Source: Devosia sp. SD17-2 (GTDB lineage: Bacteria > Pseudomonadota > Alphaproteobacteria > Rhizobiales > Devosiaceae). Taken from it: a stretch of 64,000 nucleotides of DNA. Location: NCBI RefSeq assembly GCF_029201565.1, contig NZ_CP104002.1:1009001-1073000 (forward strand), read 5' to 3'. The position numbers and the translations under genes were made by a program. Each line of letters starts with the position of its first letter. The first letter of the stretch is position 1. A model generated the notes under the pieces. That model was not told the origin of the DNA and searched no databases. It worked only from the letters and a program-made list of their open reading frames with translations. This document shows positions 1 through 10,314 of the stretch, one piece after another.

Positions 1-689
1 CCATTATTCTCGAGCGCTTTCCGCTGACGCTGCAGATGGCGCTGATGTCCATGGTGATCGCGCTGGCGATCGGCATTCCGGCCGGTGTGCTGGCCGCGAC
101 GCGGGCCGAAAAATCCACCGACGTGGTGGTGCGCATCTTTGCCATGCTGGGCCAGTCGACGCCGGGCTTTGTCGTCGGCCTCGTCATCATCTATGTGCTC
201 TCGGTCTATTTTGGCTACATCCCGACCATGGGCAGCTTCGTGCCCTTCTGGGTCGATCCAATGGCCAATCTGGCGCAGCTGATTTTCCCCGCCGTTACGC
301 TGGGCTTTGCCTTTGCCGCCTCGGTGACGCGCATTTCGCGCTCGGCCATGCTCGATGTCCTGAGCGACGACTATATCCGCACGGCGCGCGCCAAGGGCGT
401 GCCCAAGCGGAATGTGATCTGGCGCCATGCGCTGCCCAATGCGCTTATTCCCGTGGTGACGCTGAGCGGCGTCGAATTCGGCTATCTCCTTGGTGGCGCT
501 GTCATCGTCGAGCAGATCTTTGCCCTGCCGGGGCTGGGGCGCCTCACGCTCGAAGCCATCGGCCAGCGTGACTATGCGCTGGTGCAGGGGTGCGTGCTCT
601 TTATCGCCTTCAACTTCCTTGTGGTGAACCTCTTGGTCGACCTTGCCTATGCGGCGCTCGATCCCCGTATTCGTCTGGGAGCCCGCTGA
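1..689 (+). CDS. Peptide ABC transporter permease, DppB-like (5' end outside window)
   Basis: Inner-membrane permease of a dipeptide/oligopeptide ABC importer. The reading frame is open from the first bases, so the N-terminus lies upstream; the visible part starts near the ERFPLTLQ segment that usually precedes the second membrane helix of DppB/OppB. Several hydrophobic helices follow, then the cytoplasmic EAA-type loop (DDYIRTARAKGVP) that docks on the ATPase, and a C-terminal hydrophobic segment ending DPRIRLGAR. The stop overlaps the next start as ATGA, so it is translationally coupled to the second permease. With the ATPase, serine hydrolase and AnmK downstream, uptake of murein peptides is a reasonable inference, but the substrate cannot be read from the sequence. 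Confidence 0.93.
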   Translation, partial: IILERFPLTLQMALMSMVIALAIGIPAGVLAATRAEKSTDVVVRIFAMLGQSTPGFVVGLVIIYVLSVYFGYIPTMGSFVPFWVDPMANLAQLIFPAVTLGFAFAASVTRISRSAMLDVLSDDYIRTARAKGVPKRNVIWRHALPNALIPVVTLSGVEFGYLLGGAVIVEQIFALPGLGRLTLEAIGQRDYALVQGCVLFIAFNFLVVNLLVDLAYAALDPRIRLGAR

Positions 690-1528
690 TGCGCATTCTC
701 AAGGCCATCGCGGCCCATCCGACCGGCCGTATCGGCGCGGCTATTATCCTCGTCTATCTCATCCTGGCGGTCTGCGGTTCTTTCGGCTTCACGCCGCATG
801 ATCCGATCCAGCAATTTCGCGTCGATCGGCTGAAGCCGCCCAATGAGACCTATCTCATGGGCACCGACCTCTTTGGGCGCGATACGGCGAGCCGTCTCAT
901 GGCCGGTATCGGGCAGTCCTTCGTCATCGCCTTTGCCTCGGTGGGGCTGGCGACGCTGCTTGGGACCATCATTGGCCTTCTCGCCGGATGGTGGGGCGGG
1001 TGGCTCGATGGCGTCTTCATGCGCTCGATGGACGTGCTGCTGGCGTTTCCGGCAATCCTCCTGGCGCTGCTGATCATCGCCATTGTCGGGCCGGGGACCA
1101 TGACCAGTGTGGTTGCCATTGCCTCGGTCTATACGCCGATCTTTGCGCGCGTGGTGCGGGGGCCGACGCTGTCGCTCAAGCGCCGTGATTTTGTTGACGC
1201 GGCGCGCACTTTTGGCAGCTCGCAGCGCTACATCATGAGCCGGCATCTGCTGCTCAATCTCGTCGCGCCGCTAACCGTGCAAGTGACCTTGGCGCTGGCC
1301 TGGGCCCTTCTTACCGAAGCGGGCCTGAGCTTCCTTGGCCTCGGCACGCAGCCCCCGGCACCCTCGCTGGGACTGATGATGAGCGAGGCACGCAATCTGA
1401 TGCAGCAGGCGCCGTGGCTCCTGGCCTTCCCGGGCCTCACCATCATGCTCGGTATTCTGGGCTTCAACCTCTTCGGAGACGCCTTGCGCGATATTCTCGA
1501 TCCCAAGAGCCAGGGGAGAGCATCATGA
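689..1528 (+). CDS. Peptide ABC transporter permease, DppC-like
   Basis: Second permease of the importer, 279 residues, the usual DppC/OppC size. The start is taken as the ATG that overlaps the upstream stop (ATGA); longer frames run into the first permease. It begins with a short cytoplasmic stretch and one helix (residues about 10-32), then the family segment HDPIQQFRVDRLKPP and MGTDLFGRDTASRLM, which is diagnostic of DppC. The permease EAA loop (KRRDFVDAARTFG) lies near residue 165 and the C-terminus ends GDALRDILDPK, a typical DppC ending. It overlaps the ATPase start by four bases. Confidence 0.94.
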   Translation: MRILKAIAAHPTGRIGAAIILVYLILAVCGSFGFTPHDPIQQFRVDRLKPPNETYLMGTDLFGRDTASRLMAGIGQSFVIAFASVGLATLLGTIIGLLAGWWGGWLDGVFMRSMDVLLAFPAILLALLIIAIVGPGTMTSVVAIASVYTPIFARVVRGPTLSLKRRDFVDAARTFGSSQRYIMSRHLLLNLVAPLTVQVTLALAWALLTEAGLSFLGLGTQPPAPSLGLMMSEARNLMQQAPWLLAFPGLTIMLGILGFNLFGDALRDILDPKSQGRAS

Positions 1529-3249
1529 CTTCGCTTCTCTCTGTACGGGACCTTAAGGTCGGCTTCGGTAAATCGGCGGCCGAAAACCCGGTGGTCAAGG
1601 GTGTTAGTTTCGAGCTCAAGGCGGGTGAAACCCTTGCCATTGTGGGCGAGAGCGGTTCGGGCAAATCGGTGACGTCGCTGTCGATCAACCGGCTTGTCGA
1701 TTTCGGCGGTGGCCGGATTGTTGGCGGGTCGATGGATCTGCAACGCGCGGATGGGTCGGTGCTCGACCTCATCGCTGCGGGCGAAGATGTGCTCACGGGC
1801 ATTCGCGGTAGCGAGATCGCCATGATCTTCCAGGAGCCGATGACCTCGCTCAATCCGGTGCACACCATCGGGCAGCAGATCGAGGAAGCCTTCCGGCTCA
1901 ACCGCGGGCTCGAAGGTGCGGCGGCCAAGAAGGCGGCGCAGGAAGCGCTGGAGCGCGTGCGTATTCCCGACGCGGCGGAGCGCTTGAAATATTATCCGCA
2001 CCAGCTTTCGGGCGGCATGCGCCAACGCGTGATGATCGCCATGGCGCTGGCCGGAAATCCGCGTCTGCTGATCGCTGACGAGCCGACCACGGCGCTCGAT
2101 GTGACGGTGCAGGCCCAGATCATGGCGCTGCTGGCCGAGCTCAAGACCGAACTCAACATGGCGATGATCTTCATCACCCATGACATGGGGCTCGTCGCCG
2201 GCATCGCGGACCAGATCATGGTGATGCAGCATGGGCTGGCCGTGGAGCAGGGGCCTACGGACGAAGTACTCGACAATCCGCAGCATGAGTACACCAGGCA
2301 TCTGCTCAACGCAGTGCCGCATTTTGATGGCGGCACCTCAATCCGGCGGGACCAGCCGGCAGGCGAGCGCAAGCCGGTAGTGGCGGTCGAGAATTTGACC
2401 GTGCGCTTCCCAACGGGCAGCGGGTTTTTCGCCAAGAACAAGGGCGCGATCCACGCCGTTGAAGGGGTGGATTTCGATCTGGTGGCCGGGGAAACCCTTG
2501 CCATTGTTGGCGAAAGCGGCTCGGGGAAATCGACGACCGCGCGGGCTATTCTCGGGCTGGTCGAGGCGACCCGCGGCAAGATTGAAACCGCGCCTGGCAA
2601 GTCCAACCGGCCGGTGCAGATGGTGTTCCAGGACCCGTTTGCTTCGCTCAACCCGCGGCTCAATGTCGAAAGCCTGATGGCCGAGCCGGCGATCGCGGCG
2701 GGGCAGCGCGTGGACGACAAATTGCGCGAACGCATGGTGTTCCTGCTCGAGCGCGTGGGGCTTTCGGCCGATGTGCTGGAGCGCTACCCGCACCAGTTTT
2801 CGGGCGGGCAGCGGCAGCGCCTCTGCATTGCGCGGGCGCTGATGCTGAACCCGGATGTGGTGGTGCTGGACGAGGCGGTGTCGGCGCTGGACGTGTCGGT
2901 GCAGGCGCGTGTGCTCGATCTTCTGATTGATCTGCAACACGAATTTGGTCTCGCCTATCTCTTCATCTCGCACGACATGGCCGTGGTGGAGCGCATCGCG
3001 CACCGCGTGGCGGTGATGTATGCCGGGCAGGTGGTGGAGATCGGGGCAGCCGAGGCAGTGCTAGCGCGGCCGCACCATTCCTATACCAAGCGGCTGATCG
3101 CAGCCGTGCCGGGCATGGAGCGGCGGCGGCAGCGCTATGATGTCGACACCACGGCCGTGCCCTCGCTGATCCGTCCGAAGGGATACGAGCCAAAGCTCGC
3201 CAGCTGGGTCGAGGTGGGTGAGGATCATCTGGCAAGGGCGGAAAGCTGA
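1525..3249 (+). CDS. Peptide ABC transporter ATPase, two nucleotide-binding domains fused (DppD-DppF type)
   Basis: Energises the preceding permeases. The 574-residue protein carries two complete ABC ATPase domains in tandem. The first has Walker [10 protein letters not shown] near residue 40, signature LSGGMRQRV near 162 and Walker [13 protein letters not shown]. The second has Walker [10 protein letters not shown] near 329, signature FSGGQRQRL near 425 and Walker [13 protein letters not shown]. Short oligopeptide-type C-terminal extensions ([11 protein letters not shown] and [10 protein letters not shown]) follow each domain. The start is the ATG overlapping the permease stop as ATGA. The peptide importer at 53150-58502 keeps its two ATPases as separate genes. 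Confidence 0.95.
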   Translation: MTSLLSVRDLKVGFGKSAAENPVVKGVSFELKAGETLAIVGESGSGKSVTSLSINRLVDFGGGRIVGGSMDLQRADGSVLDLIAAGEDVLTGIRGSEIAMIFQEPMTSLNPVHTIGQQIEEAFRLNRGLEGAAAKKAAQEALERVRIPDAAERLKYYPHQLSGGMRQRVMIAMALAGNPRLLIADEPTTALDVTVQAQIMALLAELKTELNMAMIFITHDMGLVAGIADQIMVMQHGLAVEQGPTDEVLDNPQHEYTRHLLNAVPHFDGGTSIRRDQPAGERKPVVAVENLTVRFPTGSGFFAKNKGAIHAVEGVDFDLVAGETLAIVGESGSGKSTTARAILGLVEATRGKIETAPGKSNRPVQMVFQDPFASLNPRLNVESLMAEPAIAAGQRVDDKLRERMVFLLERVGLSADVLERYPHQFSGGQRQRLCIARALMLNPDVVVLDEAVSALDVSVQARVLDLLIDLQHEFGLAYLFISHDMAVVERIAHRVAVMYAGQVVEIGAAEAVLARPHHSYTKRLIAAVPGMERRRQRYDVDTTAVPSLIRPKGYEPKLASWVEVGEDHLARAES

Positions 3250-4244
3250 TGCACGACAAGTTTGACAGGGCCTTTAGCCTTCTGGCCGATGCCGTCGCTG
3301 CCGGAAAAATCCCCGGCGGCGTGCTCGGCCATGTCGATGGCGCGGGCAATCGGATGGTGCGCGCCATTGGCGAGGCGCAGAAAGTGCCGGCGTCGCGCCC
3401 GATCAGCGAAGACATTTGGTTTGACCTCGCCTCGCTGACCAAGGTGCTGTTCACGACGCCGAAAATTCTCGAGCTGGCCAATGCGGGCACGATTGATCTT
3501 GATGCGCCGCTGACTTCGGTCATTCCGGACTTTGCGCAGTACAATGCTGACAATTGGCAGCGCAAAATCACCTTCCGGCAGTGCCTCGGGCACCAGACGC
3601 CGTTTCCGGGGGTGTTTCCGCTCTATACCTATGGGAGCGACCCCAACCTCTTGCGGCATTTCGTGCTGCAGCGGGACTGGCCGGCGGGGCCATCGGTCTA
3701 TTCGGATATCAATTATATCCTGCTCGGCATTGCCATTGAGCGGCTGGCGGGCACGAGCATCCGCAATATCGCGCCACGGGATGGCTTTGCCTGGGGCGCG
3801 GCGCCTGACACGGCCGCGGCCACCGAATATTGCGCCTGGCGGGGTCGAGTGCTCTGCGGGGAAGTGCATGACGAGAACTGCTCGGCGCTGCAGGGGGCTG
3901 GCCATGCCGGGCTCTTCGGTACCGTTTCGGCTGTGCTCGATTTCGGCCATGACGCGCTGACCGCCACCGGAGACTTTGCCAAGGCGGTCGAGCTGATGCG
4001 CACGCCGGTGTTTGGCCGCCGGACGCATGGCTGGGAGCGGCCCTATGAGGGGTGGTCGGGGGGCGAGCTCGCTTCCAAAGCAACAATCGGCCACACCGGC
4101 TTTACCGGGACCGGGCTCTGGATCGATTTCGAGCGCGGCCACTCGTGGACGCTGCTCACCAATCGCGTTCACCCCACCCGCCATTTCGATAGCGGCATCT
4201 TTGCCCTGCGTCGCGCTGTCAGCGACTGCATCAACGCCAAATAA
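3249..4244 (+). CDS. Serine hydrolase, beta-lactamase/class C penicillin-binding fold
   Basis: A 331-residue protein of the beta-lactamase-related serine hydrolase family (esterases, D-amino peptidases, class C-like enzymes). The nucleophile motif SxxK is visible as SLTK at residues 62-65, in the usual sequence [12 protein letters not shown] motif stands where class C enzymes have YxN, and a C-terminal HTG motif stands where they have KTG. There is no signal peptide, so a cytoplasmic location is likely, which would suit processing of imported muropeptides. It is coupled to the transporter by an ATGA overlap and is followed 11 bases later by anmK. The substrate is inferred from context only. 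Confidence 0.88.
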   Translation: MHDKFDRAFSLLADAVAAGKIPGGVLGHVDGAGNRMVRAIGEAQKVPASRPISEDIWFDLASLTKVLFTTPKILELANAGTIDLDAPLTSVIPDFAQYNADNWQRKITFRQCLGHQTPFPGVFPLYTYGSDPNLLRHFVLQRDWPAGPSVYSDINYILLGIAIERLAGTSIRNIAPRDGFAWGAAPDTAAATEYCAWRGRVLCGEVHDENCSALQGAGHAGLFGTVSAVLDFGHDALTATGDFAKAVELMRTPVFGRRTHGWERPYEGWSGGELASKATIGHTGFTGTGLWIDFERGHSWTLLTNRVHPTRHFDSGIFALRRAVSDCINAK

Positions 4245-4255
4245 GGATTTCTGCC

Positions 4256-5371
4256 ATGGAACCGATCTGGACCATCGGCCTGATGACCGGCACCGTGCTC
4301 GACGGCAATATCGACATTGCCATGCTCAAGACCGATGGCGAGACCATCGCCGAGTTCGGGCCCTATACGCTGGCCCCCTACAATGCCGAGGTGCGCGCGC
4401 TGCTCGAAGAGACGCTGGCGGCGGCGCGGGCGTGGAATTTCGAGGGGCCGGAGCCGGAGATTTTTGCGCGGGCAGAAGCGGCACTGACCAAGGCACAGTC
4501 GCAGGCGGTGCTGGATTTCGTGGCGGCATCGGGCATGACGATGGCCGATATCGGCGTGGTCGGGTTCCACGGCCAGACGGTGTTGCACCGCGCGCCGCAG
4601 CCGGGGCGGATCGGCGATACGCGCCAGCTGGGCGACGGGGCGCTGATGGCCGAGATGCTGGGCACCAAGGTGGTCTATGATTTCCGCAGCGCCGATGTGA
4701 AATCGGGCGGGCAGGGCGCGCCGCTGGCCGCCACCTATCACCGGGCGCTGCTGCGAAAACTGGGCGTGGCCAAGGACACGGCCGTGCTCAATCTCGGTGG
4801 CGTGGCCAATGTGACCTATTGGGATGGCGAGGATGTGCTGGTGGCATTTGACACCGGTCCGGCCAATGCCCCGATCAACGACTTCATGAAGGCGCGCGGG
4901 CTTGGGGAAATGGACCGGGATGGCGCATTGGCGGCGACCGGATCGGTGGATGAGGAGCGGCTGGCAAAGCTGCTTGAGCACAAATATCTCGCGGCGGCCT
5001 ATCCAAAGTCACTCGACCGGTTCGATTTCCCGGCCAGCATGGCTGACGGGCTCGATGATGCGACCGGGGCGGCAACGTTGACGGCGTTCACCGCCGGGGC
5101 CGTGGGCAAGGCGCTGGACCTGTTGCCGAGCCGGCCGACGCGGCTGATCGTGTCGGGTGGCGGGCGGCACAATCCGACGCTGATGAAGATGCTTGGCGAA
5201 CGCGCCGGGGTCGAGGCGGTGAATGCCGACAGTGTGGGTTGGCGCGGCGATGCGGTGGAAGCGGAGTGCTTCGGGCTGCTGGCCGCGCGGGTTGTGCGCG
5301 GGCTGCCGATCAGTTTCCCAACCACGACAGGTGTGGCCCAGCCGATGCTGGGCGGGAAGGTCGTGGGGTAG
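4256..5371 (+). CDS. anmK: Anhydro-N-acetylmuramic acid kinase AnmK
   Basis: Cleaves the 1,6-anhydro ring of anhMurNAc and phosphorylates it to MurNAc-6-phosphate, the substrate of the MurQ encoded at 60052-60984. The 371 residues match the family length. Clear AnmK blocks are the N-terminal phosphate loop [11 protein letters not shown], the segment [11 protein letters not shown], the catalytic block [16 protein letters not shown] with its conserved aspartate, [10 protein letters not shown], and [11 protein letters not shown] near the C-terminus. It ends the left murein-recycling operon. A run of five T follows the stop but I see no stable hairpin before it. Confidence 0.96.
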   Translation: MEPIWTIGLMTGTVLDGNIDIAMLKTDGETIAEFGPYTLAPYNAEVRALLEETLAAARAWNFEGPEPEIFARAEAALTKAQSQAVLDFVAASGMTMADIGVVGFHGQTVLHRAPQPGRIGDTRQLGDGALMAEMLGTKVVYDFRSADVKSGGQGAPLAATYHRALLRKLGVAKDTAVLNLGGVANVTYWDGEDVLVAFDTGPANAPINDFMKARGLGEMDRDGALAATGSVDEERLAKLLEHKYLAAAYPKSLDRFDFPASMADGLDDATGAATLTAFTAGAVGKALDLLPSRPTRLIVSGGGRHNPTLMKMLGERAGVEAVNADSVGWRGDAVEAECFGLLAARVVRGLPISFPTTTGVAQPMLGGKVVG

Positions 5372-5430
5372 GGTTTTTAGACGTTAGATCGGGGCGTTCG
5401 GGCCCCAATGCACTGCTTGACCCCACCTAG

Positions 5431-5523
5431 CCTCCCCCTGGTAAGGGGAGGGACTGGGCTGGTGGGTGTGGCTTGAGCGTGCCACGTACACGATGTGGCT
5501 CCTCCCCCTTCTTCAGGGGGAGG
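5431..5523. repeat. Two GC-rich palindromes in the anmK-rmlA gap
   Basis: The 285-base gap holds two hairpins of the same kind. One pairs CCTCCCC (5431-5437) with GGGGAGG (5445-5451). The other pairs CCTCCCCCT (5501-5509) with AGGGGGAGG (5515-5523) and is followed by GTTGGGTGGGGGG. They resemble the dispersed palindromic intergenic elements of many high-GC alphaproteobacteria. They mark the border between the murein-recycling genes and the polysaccharide region. Confidence 0.7.
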
Positions 5524-5656
5524 TTGGGTGGGGGGGCGGTCATCCTTCCCCAACGCTTGATAGCTCTAACGGCTATGGGGTTTTGGCCGGACGGTCGATT
5601 TCTTGTCTTGATCGCTGATGGTCCCATGCAGGCTCGTGCTGTGTGGGAGGTCGGTT

Positions 5657-6535
5657 GTGAAGGGCATCATCCTGGCGGGGGGGAGCGGGACGCGGCTTTA
5701 TCCGCTGACGTTGGCGATCTCGAAACAGATCCTGCCGATCTACGACAAGCCCATGGTCTATTATCCGCTCAGCGTGCTGATGCGGGCGGGGATCCGGGAA
5801 ATCCTCATCATATCGACGCCGCGGGATCTGCCCTGTTTTGAGGCGCTGCTGGGCGATGGCAGCGCGTTCGGGATCACACTTTCCTATGCCGAACAGGCCC
5901 AGCCCAATGGGTTGGCGGAGGCGTTTATCATCGGGCGGGAGTTTATCGGCGACGATCCCGTGGCGATGATCCTGGGGGACAATCTTTATTTCGGTGACGG
6001 GCTGGCCGATCTCACAAAGACGGCGGCGGCGCGGCAGGATGGCGCCACGATCTTTGCCTATCAGGTGGATGATCCGCAGCGCTATGGCGTGGTGACCTTT
6101 GACCAGTGCACCGGCAAGGCCGCGCGCATTGTCGAGAAGCCGGAGTTTCCGGAGTCGGACTGGGCGGTCACCGGGCTCTATTTCTATCCCAATGACGTGG
6201 TGGAAGTGGCGGCGGCGACAAAGCCCTCGGCGCGCGGGGAGCTCGAGATTACCTCGGTCAATAATGACTATCTGCAAAGGGGCCTGCTCAATGTCGCGCG
6301 GCTCGGGCGGGGCTATGCCTGGCTCGATACGGGGACGCATGAGAGCCTCCATGACGCGGCGTCGTTCGTGCGCACGATCGAGCAGCGGCAGGGGATGCAG
6401 ATCGCCTGTCTTGAGGAGATCGGGCTCGAACTCGGCTGGCTTGATGCCGACCGGGCGATGGAACGGGCGCGGCAGCTGGGAGGATCGCGCTACGCCACCT
6501 ATCTCAAGCGGCGGATCGGGGAGCTGGCGCTGTGA
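5657..6535 (+). CDS. rmlA: Glucose-1-phosphate thymidylyltransferase RmlA
   Basis: First step of dTDP-L-rhamnose synthesis: glucose-1-P plus dTTP gives dTDP-glucose. The nucleotidyltransferase signature [16 protein letters not shown] is at the very N-terminus, followed by [45 protein letters not shown] and [18 protein letters not shown], all typical of RmlA. A longer frame reaches an ATG at 5618, but family members begin at the glycine-rich loop and GGGAGG lies six bases before the GTG at 5657, so the GTG start (292 residues) is preferred. It overlaps rmlC by four bases. Confidence 0.95.
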   Translation: MKGIILAGGSGTRLYPLTLAISKQILPIYDKPMVYYPLSVLMRAGIREILIISTPRDLPCFEALLGDGSAFGITLSYAEQAQPNGLAEAFIIGREFIGDDPVAMILGDNLYFGDGLADLTKTAAARQDGATIFAYQVDDPQRYGVVTFDQCTGKAARIVEKPEFPESDWAVTGLYFYPNDVVEVAAATKPSARGELEITSVNNDYLQRGLLNVARLGRGYAWLDTGTHESLHDAASFVRTIEQRQGMQIACLEEIGLELGWLDADRAMERARQLGGSRYATYLKRRIGELAL

Positions 6536-7107
6536 GTATTTCGGTACGACAGACCGGGCTGGCCGGTGTGCTGGAAATCCAGCCGCAAAAGCATGGCGAT
6601 GAACGGGGCAGTTTTTGCGAGGTGTTCAATGCCGAGGATTTTGCCCGGCATGGGATTACGACCACATTCGTGCAGGACAATCATTCGGTGTCGCGCCAGC
6701 GCGGGGTGATGCGGGGGCTGCACTATCAATTGCGGCCGTTTGCGCAGGCCAAGCTGGTTCGGGTGGTGCGCGGGTCGATCTTCGATGTGGCCGCTGACAT
6801 TCATCCGGCGTCGCCGACGTTCGGGCGTTGGGTGGGTGTGGAGCTTTCGGCGGAACGGTGGAACCAGCTGCTGGTGCCGGCGGGCTATGCCCATGGTTTC
6901 GTGACGCTCGAGCCGGACACAGAGGTGATCTACAAGGTGTCGCGGCCCTATAGCCGCGAGCATGAGCGGGCGGTGCGGTTCGATGATCCGCGCCTCGCCA
7001 TCGACTGGCCGGTCGATGCGTCCGAGATGCAGCTTTCCGAAAAAGACCGATTGGCGCCGACGCTGGATGCGTCCGATCTCACGCAGGTGCTGGAGGAAGA
7101 GGCATGA
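6532..7107 (+). CDS. rmlC: dTDP-4-dehydrorhamnose 3,5-epimerase RmlC
   Basis: Epimerises C3 and C5 of dTDP-4-keto-6-deoxyglucose. The protein has 191 residues and a cupin fold. The RmlC blocks [35 protein letters not shown] (catalytic His in LHYQ), [16 protein letters not shown] and the tail segment [14 protein letters not shown] are all present. The start is the GTG inside the rmlA stop (GTGA overlap). The order A-C-B-D is one of the common rml layouts, and all four genes overlap by four bases, which indicates a single transcript. Confidence 0.95.
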   Translation: MSISVRQTGLAGVLEIQPQKHGDERGSFCEVFNAEDFARHGITTTFVQDNHSVSRQRGVMRGLHYQLRPFAQAKLVRVVRGSIFDVAADIHPASPTFGRWVGVELSAERWNQLLVPAGYAHGFVTLEPDTEVIYKVSRPYSREHERAVRFDDPRLAIDWPVDASEMQLSEKDRLAPTLDASDLTQVLEEEA

Positions 7108-8168
7108 GGGTTTTGGTGACCGGCGGCGCCGGCTTTATCGGTTCGGCCGTGTGCCGGCATCTGATGGAGGATCCGGACAATGTCGTGGTCGTGCTCGACA
7201 AGCTGACCTATGCCGGCAATCTGGCGTCGTTGGCTGGGCTCGAGGGGCGGCGCAATTTCACCTTTGTGCGCGGCGATATCTGCGATGGGGCACTGGTGAG
7301 CGGGCTGCTCGCCGAGCACGACATCGACCATGTCATGCATCTGGCGGCGGAAACCCATGTAGACCGCTCGATCGATGGGCCGGGGACATTCGTCGAGACC
7401 AATGTGGTGGGCACCTATGTGCTGCTGCACGCGGCGCTGACCTATTGGCAGGGGCTTTCGCCGGAGGGGCAGAAGGAATTCCGCTTCCACCATATCTCGA
7501 CCGACGAGGTTTTTGGTGACCTGCCGTTTGACGGGAGCCTGTTTTCGGAAACGACGCCCTATGCGCCGTCCTCGCCCTATTCGGCATCGAAGGCCGCATC
7601 GGACCATCTGGCGCGGGCCTGGCATCACACCTATGGCCTGCCGGTGGTGCTGACCAATTGCTCGAACAATTACGGGCCCTATCATTTCCCCGAAAAGCTC
7701 ATCCCGCTGATGATCCTCAGTGCGCTCGCCGAGAAGCCGCTGCCGGTCTATGGCACGGGCAGCAATGTGCGTGACTGGCTCTATGTCGAGGATCATGCGC
7801 GGGCACTGGCGCTGGTGAGCGCGCGGGGCACGGTGGGCGAGAGCTACAATATCGGGGGCAGGGCGGAATGCTCCAATCTCGAGATGGTGGAGGCCATTTG
7901 CGCACTGCTCGATGCGCGCGTGCCGCGAGCGCAGGGCGCGCTTTACGGCGATCTCATCAGTTTTGTAGCCGATCGGCCCGGGCATGACCGGCGCTATGCC
8001 ATGGATATATCCAAGATCGAGCGGGAGCTGGGCTGGACACCGGTGGAGACGCTGGAGAGCGGTCTTGGCAAGACTGTGGACTGGTATCTGGCCAATGCCA
8101 GCTGGTGGCGGGAGCTTCAGCACTCCGGGGAGGCCACGGCGCGGCGGGGCAAGGCTTTGGCCTCATGA
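7104..8168 (+). CDS. rmlB: dTDP-glucose 4,6-dehydratase RmlB
   Basis: Extended short-chain dehydrogenase that converts dTDP-glucose to the 4-keto-6-deoxy sugar using bound NAD. The 354 residues open with [16 protein letters not shown] (Rossmann glycine loop at residues 5-12). Also present are [14 protein letters not shown], the [11 protein letters not shown] block with the catalytic Asp-Glu pair, the [11 protein letters not shown] active-site Tyr/Lys, and [20 protein letters not shown]. These are standard RmlB signatures. It is coupled on both sides by ATGA overlaps. Confidence 0.96.
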   Translation: MRVLVTGGAGFIGSAVCRHLMEDPDNVVVVLDKLTYAGNLASLAGLEGRRNFTFVRGDICDGALVSGLLAEHDIDHVMHLAAETHVDRSIDGPGTFVETNVVGTYVLLHAALTYWQGLSPEGQKEFRFHHISTDEVFGDLPFDGSLFSETTPYAPSSPYSASKAASDHLARAWHHTYGLPVVLTNCSNNYGPYHFPEKLIPLMILSALAEKPLPVYGTGSNVRDWLYVEDHARALALVSARGTVGESYNIGGRAECSNLEMVEAICALLDARVPRAQGALYGDLISFVADRPGHDRRYAMDISKIERELGWTPVETLESGLGKTVDWYLANASWWRELQHSGEATARRGKALAS

Positions 8169-9058
8169 GAATATTGGTGAGCGGCAGGAGCGGGCAGCTG
8201 GCGCGCTGCCTGATGGAAAAGGCTGCGCTGCGCGGGGATATCGAGCTGATCGCCATCGGGCGACCGGAGCTGGACCTAATGCGGACCGAGACCCTGCTGC
8301 CGGTGCTCGAAGAGGTGCGGCCCGAGATGGTGATCTCGGCGGCGGCCTACACGGCGGTCGACAAGGCCGAGAGCGAGCCCACGGAGGCCTTTGCGATCAA
8401 TTGTGACGGCGCGGGCGCGCTGGCGGCGGCAGCCGAGCGGGTCGGGGCCAGCGTGGTCCATATTTCGAGCGACTATGTCTTTGCCGGGGACAAGACCAAA
8501 CCCTATGACGAGGGCGATCCGGCGTCGCCGCTGAGCGCCTATGGCCTTTCCAAATATGCAGGCGAGCTGGCGGTGAGCGCGGCCAATCCGAACAGCGTCA
8601 TCCTGCGGACGGCCTGGGCGCACAGTCCCTATGGCGGCAATTTCATCCGCACCATGCTCAACCTCGCCACGACAAAGAAGACGGTCAATGTGGTTGGCGA
8701 CCGCTATGGCTCGCCAACCTCGATGCTCGATGTGGCCGAGGCCATCCTCCACATCGCCGGTCGGATCGATGAGCGCAATTACGGGCTCTATCACCTGACC
8801 TGCCGGGGGAGCACCAGCTGGGCCGGGCTGGCGCGACATGTGTTTGCGGCGAGCCGGGCGGTGGGCGGTCCCTGGGCGGACGTGGCCGAGATTTCGGGCG
8901 ATGACTACAAGGCGGCGGCGCAACGGCCCGTGGCCTCGCCGCTGGTTTCTGCCCTCTTTGAGCGCCGCTTCAGCTGGGCCATGCCCTCCTGGCAGCAAAG
9001 CGCTACGGAAGTGGCCCAGAGGATTGCCAGCGAAATGGTGTTGCTCAAGGCGCATTGA
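8165..9058 (+). CDS. rmlD: dTDP-4-dehydrorhamnose reductase RmlD
   Basis: Last step of dTDP-L-rhamnose synthesis (NADPH-dependent reduction at C4). The start at 8165 (ATGA overlap with rmlB) gives 297 residues beginning [16 protein letters not shown], the usual RmlD N-terminus. The family blocks [53 protein letters not shown] and [12 protein letters not shown] (Tyr/Lys pair) are visible, as are [14 protein letters not shown] and [10 protein letters not shown]. It ends the rhamnose block, 56 bases before lhgO. Confidence 0.95.
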   Translation: MRILVSGRSGQLARCLMEKAALRGDIELIAIGRPELDLMRTETLLPVLEEVRPEMVISAAAYTAVDKAESEPTEAFAINCDGAGALAAAAERVGASVVHISSDYVFAGDKTKPYDEGDPASPLSAYGLSKYAGELAVSAANPNSVILRTAWAHSPYGGNFIRTMLNLATTKKTVNVVGDRYGSPTSMLDVAEAILHIAGRIDERNYGLYHLTCRGSTSWAGLARHVFAASRAVGGPWADVAEISGDDYKAAAQRPVASPLVSALFERRFSWAMPSWQQSATEVAQRIASEMVLLKAH

Positions 9059-9114
9059 CGCCGGCCGGCGACTGCCGGAGTCTTGGGACAAGCGGTTCGT
9101 TTGAGGACGCAGAC

Positions 9115-10314
9115 ATGCATTACGATCTCTGTGTCATCGGCGGTGGCATTGTCGGGTTGGCAACGGCCCGGGCGCTGCTCATGGCATGGCCGGGCGCGAA
9201 GCTCATCGTGCTGGAAAAGGAAGATCAGCTTGGCCTCCACCAGACCGGGCGCAATTCCGGTGTGATCCATTCTGGGATCTACTATGCGCCGGGAAGCCTC
9301 AAGGCGAAGCTCTGTCGGGCCGGAATGGCGCGGACCAAGGAATATTGCCAGGCCAAGGGCATTGCCTTTGAAGATCGCGGCAAGCTGATCGTCGCGACCT
9401 CGCCGCTCGAGGTGGAGCGGCTGCGGGCGCTCGAGGGAAGGGCGCAGGTCCACGGCATTGCGGTGGAGGCGCTGACGGGGGCAGAGATTTCGCGGAGGGA
9501 GCCGGCCATTGAAGGGCTGGCGGGCCTGCATGTGCCGTCCTCGGCGATCGTGAATTATGGGGCGGTGCTGGCGGCGATGGCCGAGGACGTGCGTGTTCTG
9601 GGCGGGGAGATCGCCATGGGCACGGCGCCGGTGGCGATCCGCGAGCGCATGGCGACGGTGGAACTCGACCTTGGTGATCTCAGCATGACCACCTCGGCGC
9701 TGATCGCCTGTGCGGGGTTACAATCGGACAGGGTGGCGCGCATGGCCGGGATGGATGTCGATTTCGCCATCGTTCCGTTCCGGGGCGAATATTACCGGCT
9801 GCCGCCGCATCGGAAGGGGCTTGTCCATGCCATGATCTATCCGGTGCCCGATCCGGACCTGCCATTTCTGGGCATTCACCTGACGCCGATGATCGACGGC
9901 AGTATCAGTCTCGGGCCCAATGCAGTGCTGGGCTTGGCGCGGGAAGGCTATGCCAAGGGGGCGGTGTCGCTGCGCGACATGGCCGACGAACTGCGGTTCC
10001 CCGGGCTCTGGAGGCTGATCCGCAAGAATCTCAAATCCGGACTGGATGAGATGGGCAATAGTCTGCTCGCCAGCCGCTATCTTGCTGCCTGTCGCAAATA
10101 TTGCCCCCAGCTGGAGATCGCCGACCTCATGCCGATGCGGGCCGGCATACGGGCCCAGGCAGTGCGCCGCGACGGCGCAATGGTGCAGGATTTTCTCGTC
10201 CTCGAGACGGCGCGCATGCTGCATGTGTGCAATGCGCCCTCGCCCGCGGCGACCTCCTCGCTTCCCATTGCGGACTATATCGCCGAGCGTCTGCTGAGCC
10301 GGCTGCGGGATTGA
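9115..10314 (+). CDS. lhgO: L-2-hydroxyglutarate oxidase LhgO-like FAD oxidoreductase
   Basis: A DAO-fold flavoprotein of 399 residues. The N-terminal dinucleotide-binding motif is YDLCVIGGGIVGLATA (residues 3-18), followed by VLEKEDQLGLHQTGRNSGVIHSGIYY and PGSLKAKLCRAG, which are hallmark LhgO/YgaF sequences. The family oxidises L-2-hydroxyglutarate to 2-oxoglutarate and passes electrons to membrane quinone, a metabolite-repair function. The start was moved to the ATG at 9115, where the protein begins MHYDLCVIGGG. It follows rmlD by 56 bases on the same strand, so it may be co-transcribed, although no link with rhamnose synthesis is known to me. Its stop abuts the stop of the convergent regulator with no gap. 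Confidence 0.88.
   Translation: MHYDLCVIGGGIVGLATARALLMAWPGAKLIVLEKEDQLGLHQTGRNSGVIHSGIYYAPGSLKAKLCRAGMARTKEYCQAKGIAFEDRGKLIVATSPLEVERLRALEGRAQVHGIAVEALTGAEISRREPAIEGLAGLHVPSSAIVNYGAVLAAMAEDVRVLGGEIAMGTAPVAIRERMATVELDLGDLSMTTSALIACAGLQSDRVARMAGMDVDFAIVPFRGEYYRLPPHRKGLVHAMIYPVPDPDLPFLGIHLTPMIDGSISLGPNAVLGLAREGYAKGAVSLRDMADELRFPGLWRLIRKNLKSGLDEMGNSLLASRYLAACRKYCPQLEIADLMPMRAGIRAQAVRRDGAMVQDFLVLETARMLHVCNAPSPAATSSLPIADYIAERLLSRLRD

Noticed and set aside
5372..5656. A structured RNA or small gene in the GC-rich gap before rmlA
   Set aside because: The structure is explained by two simple palindromes, and the short frames there show no protein character.
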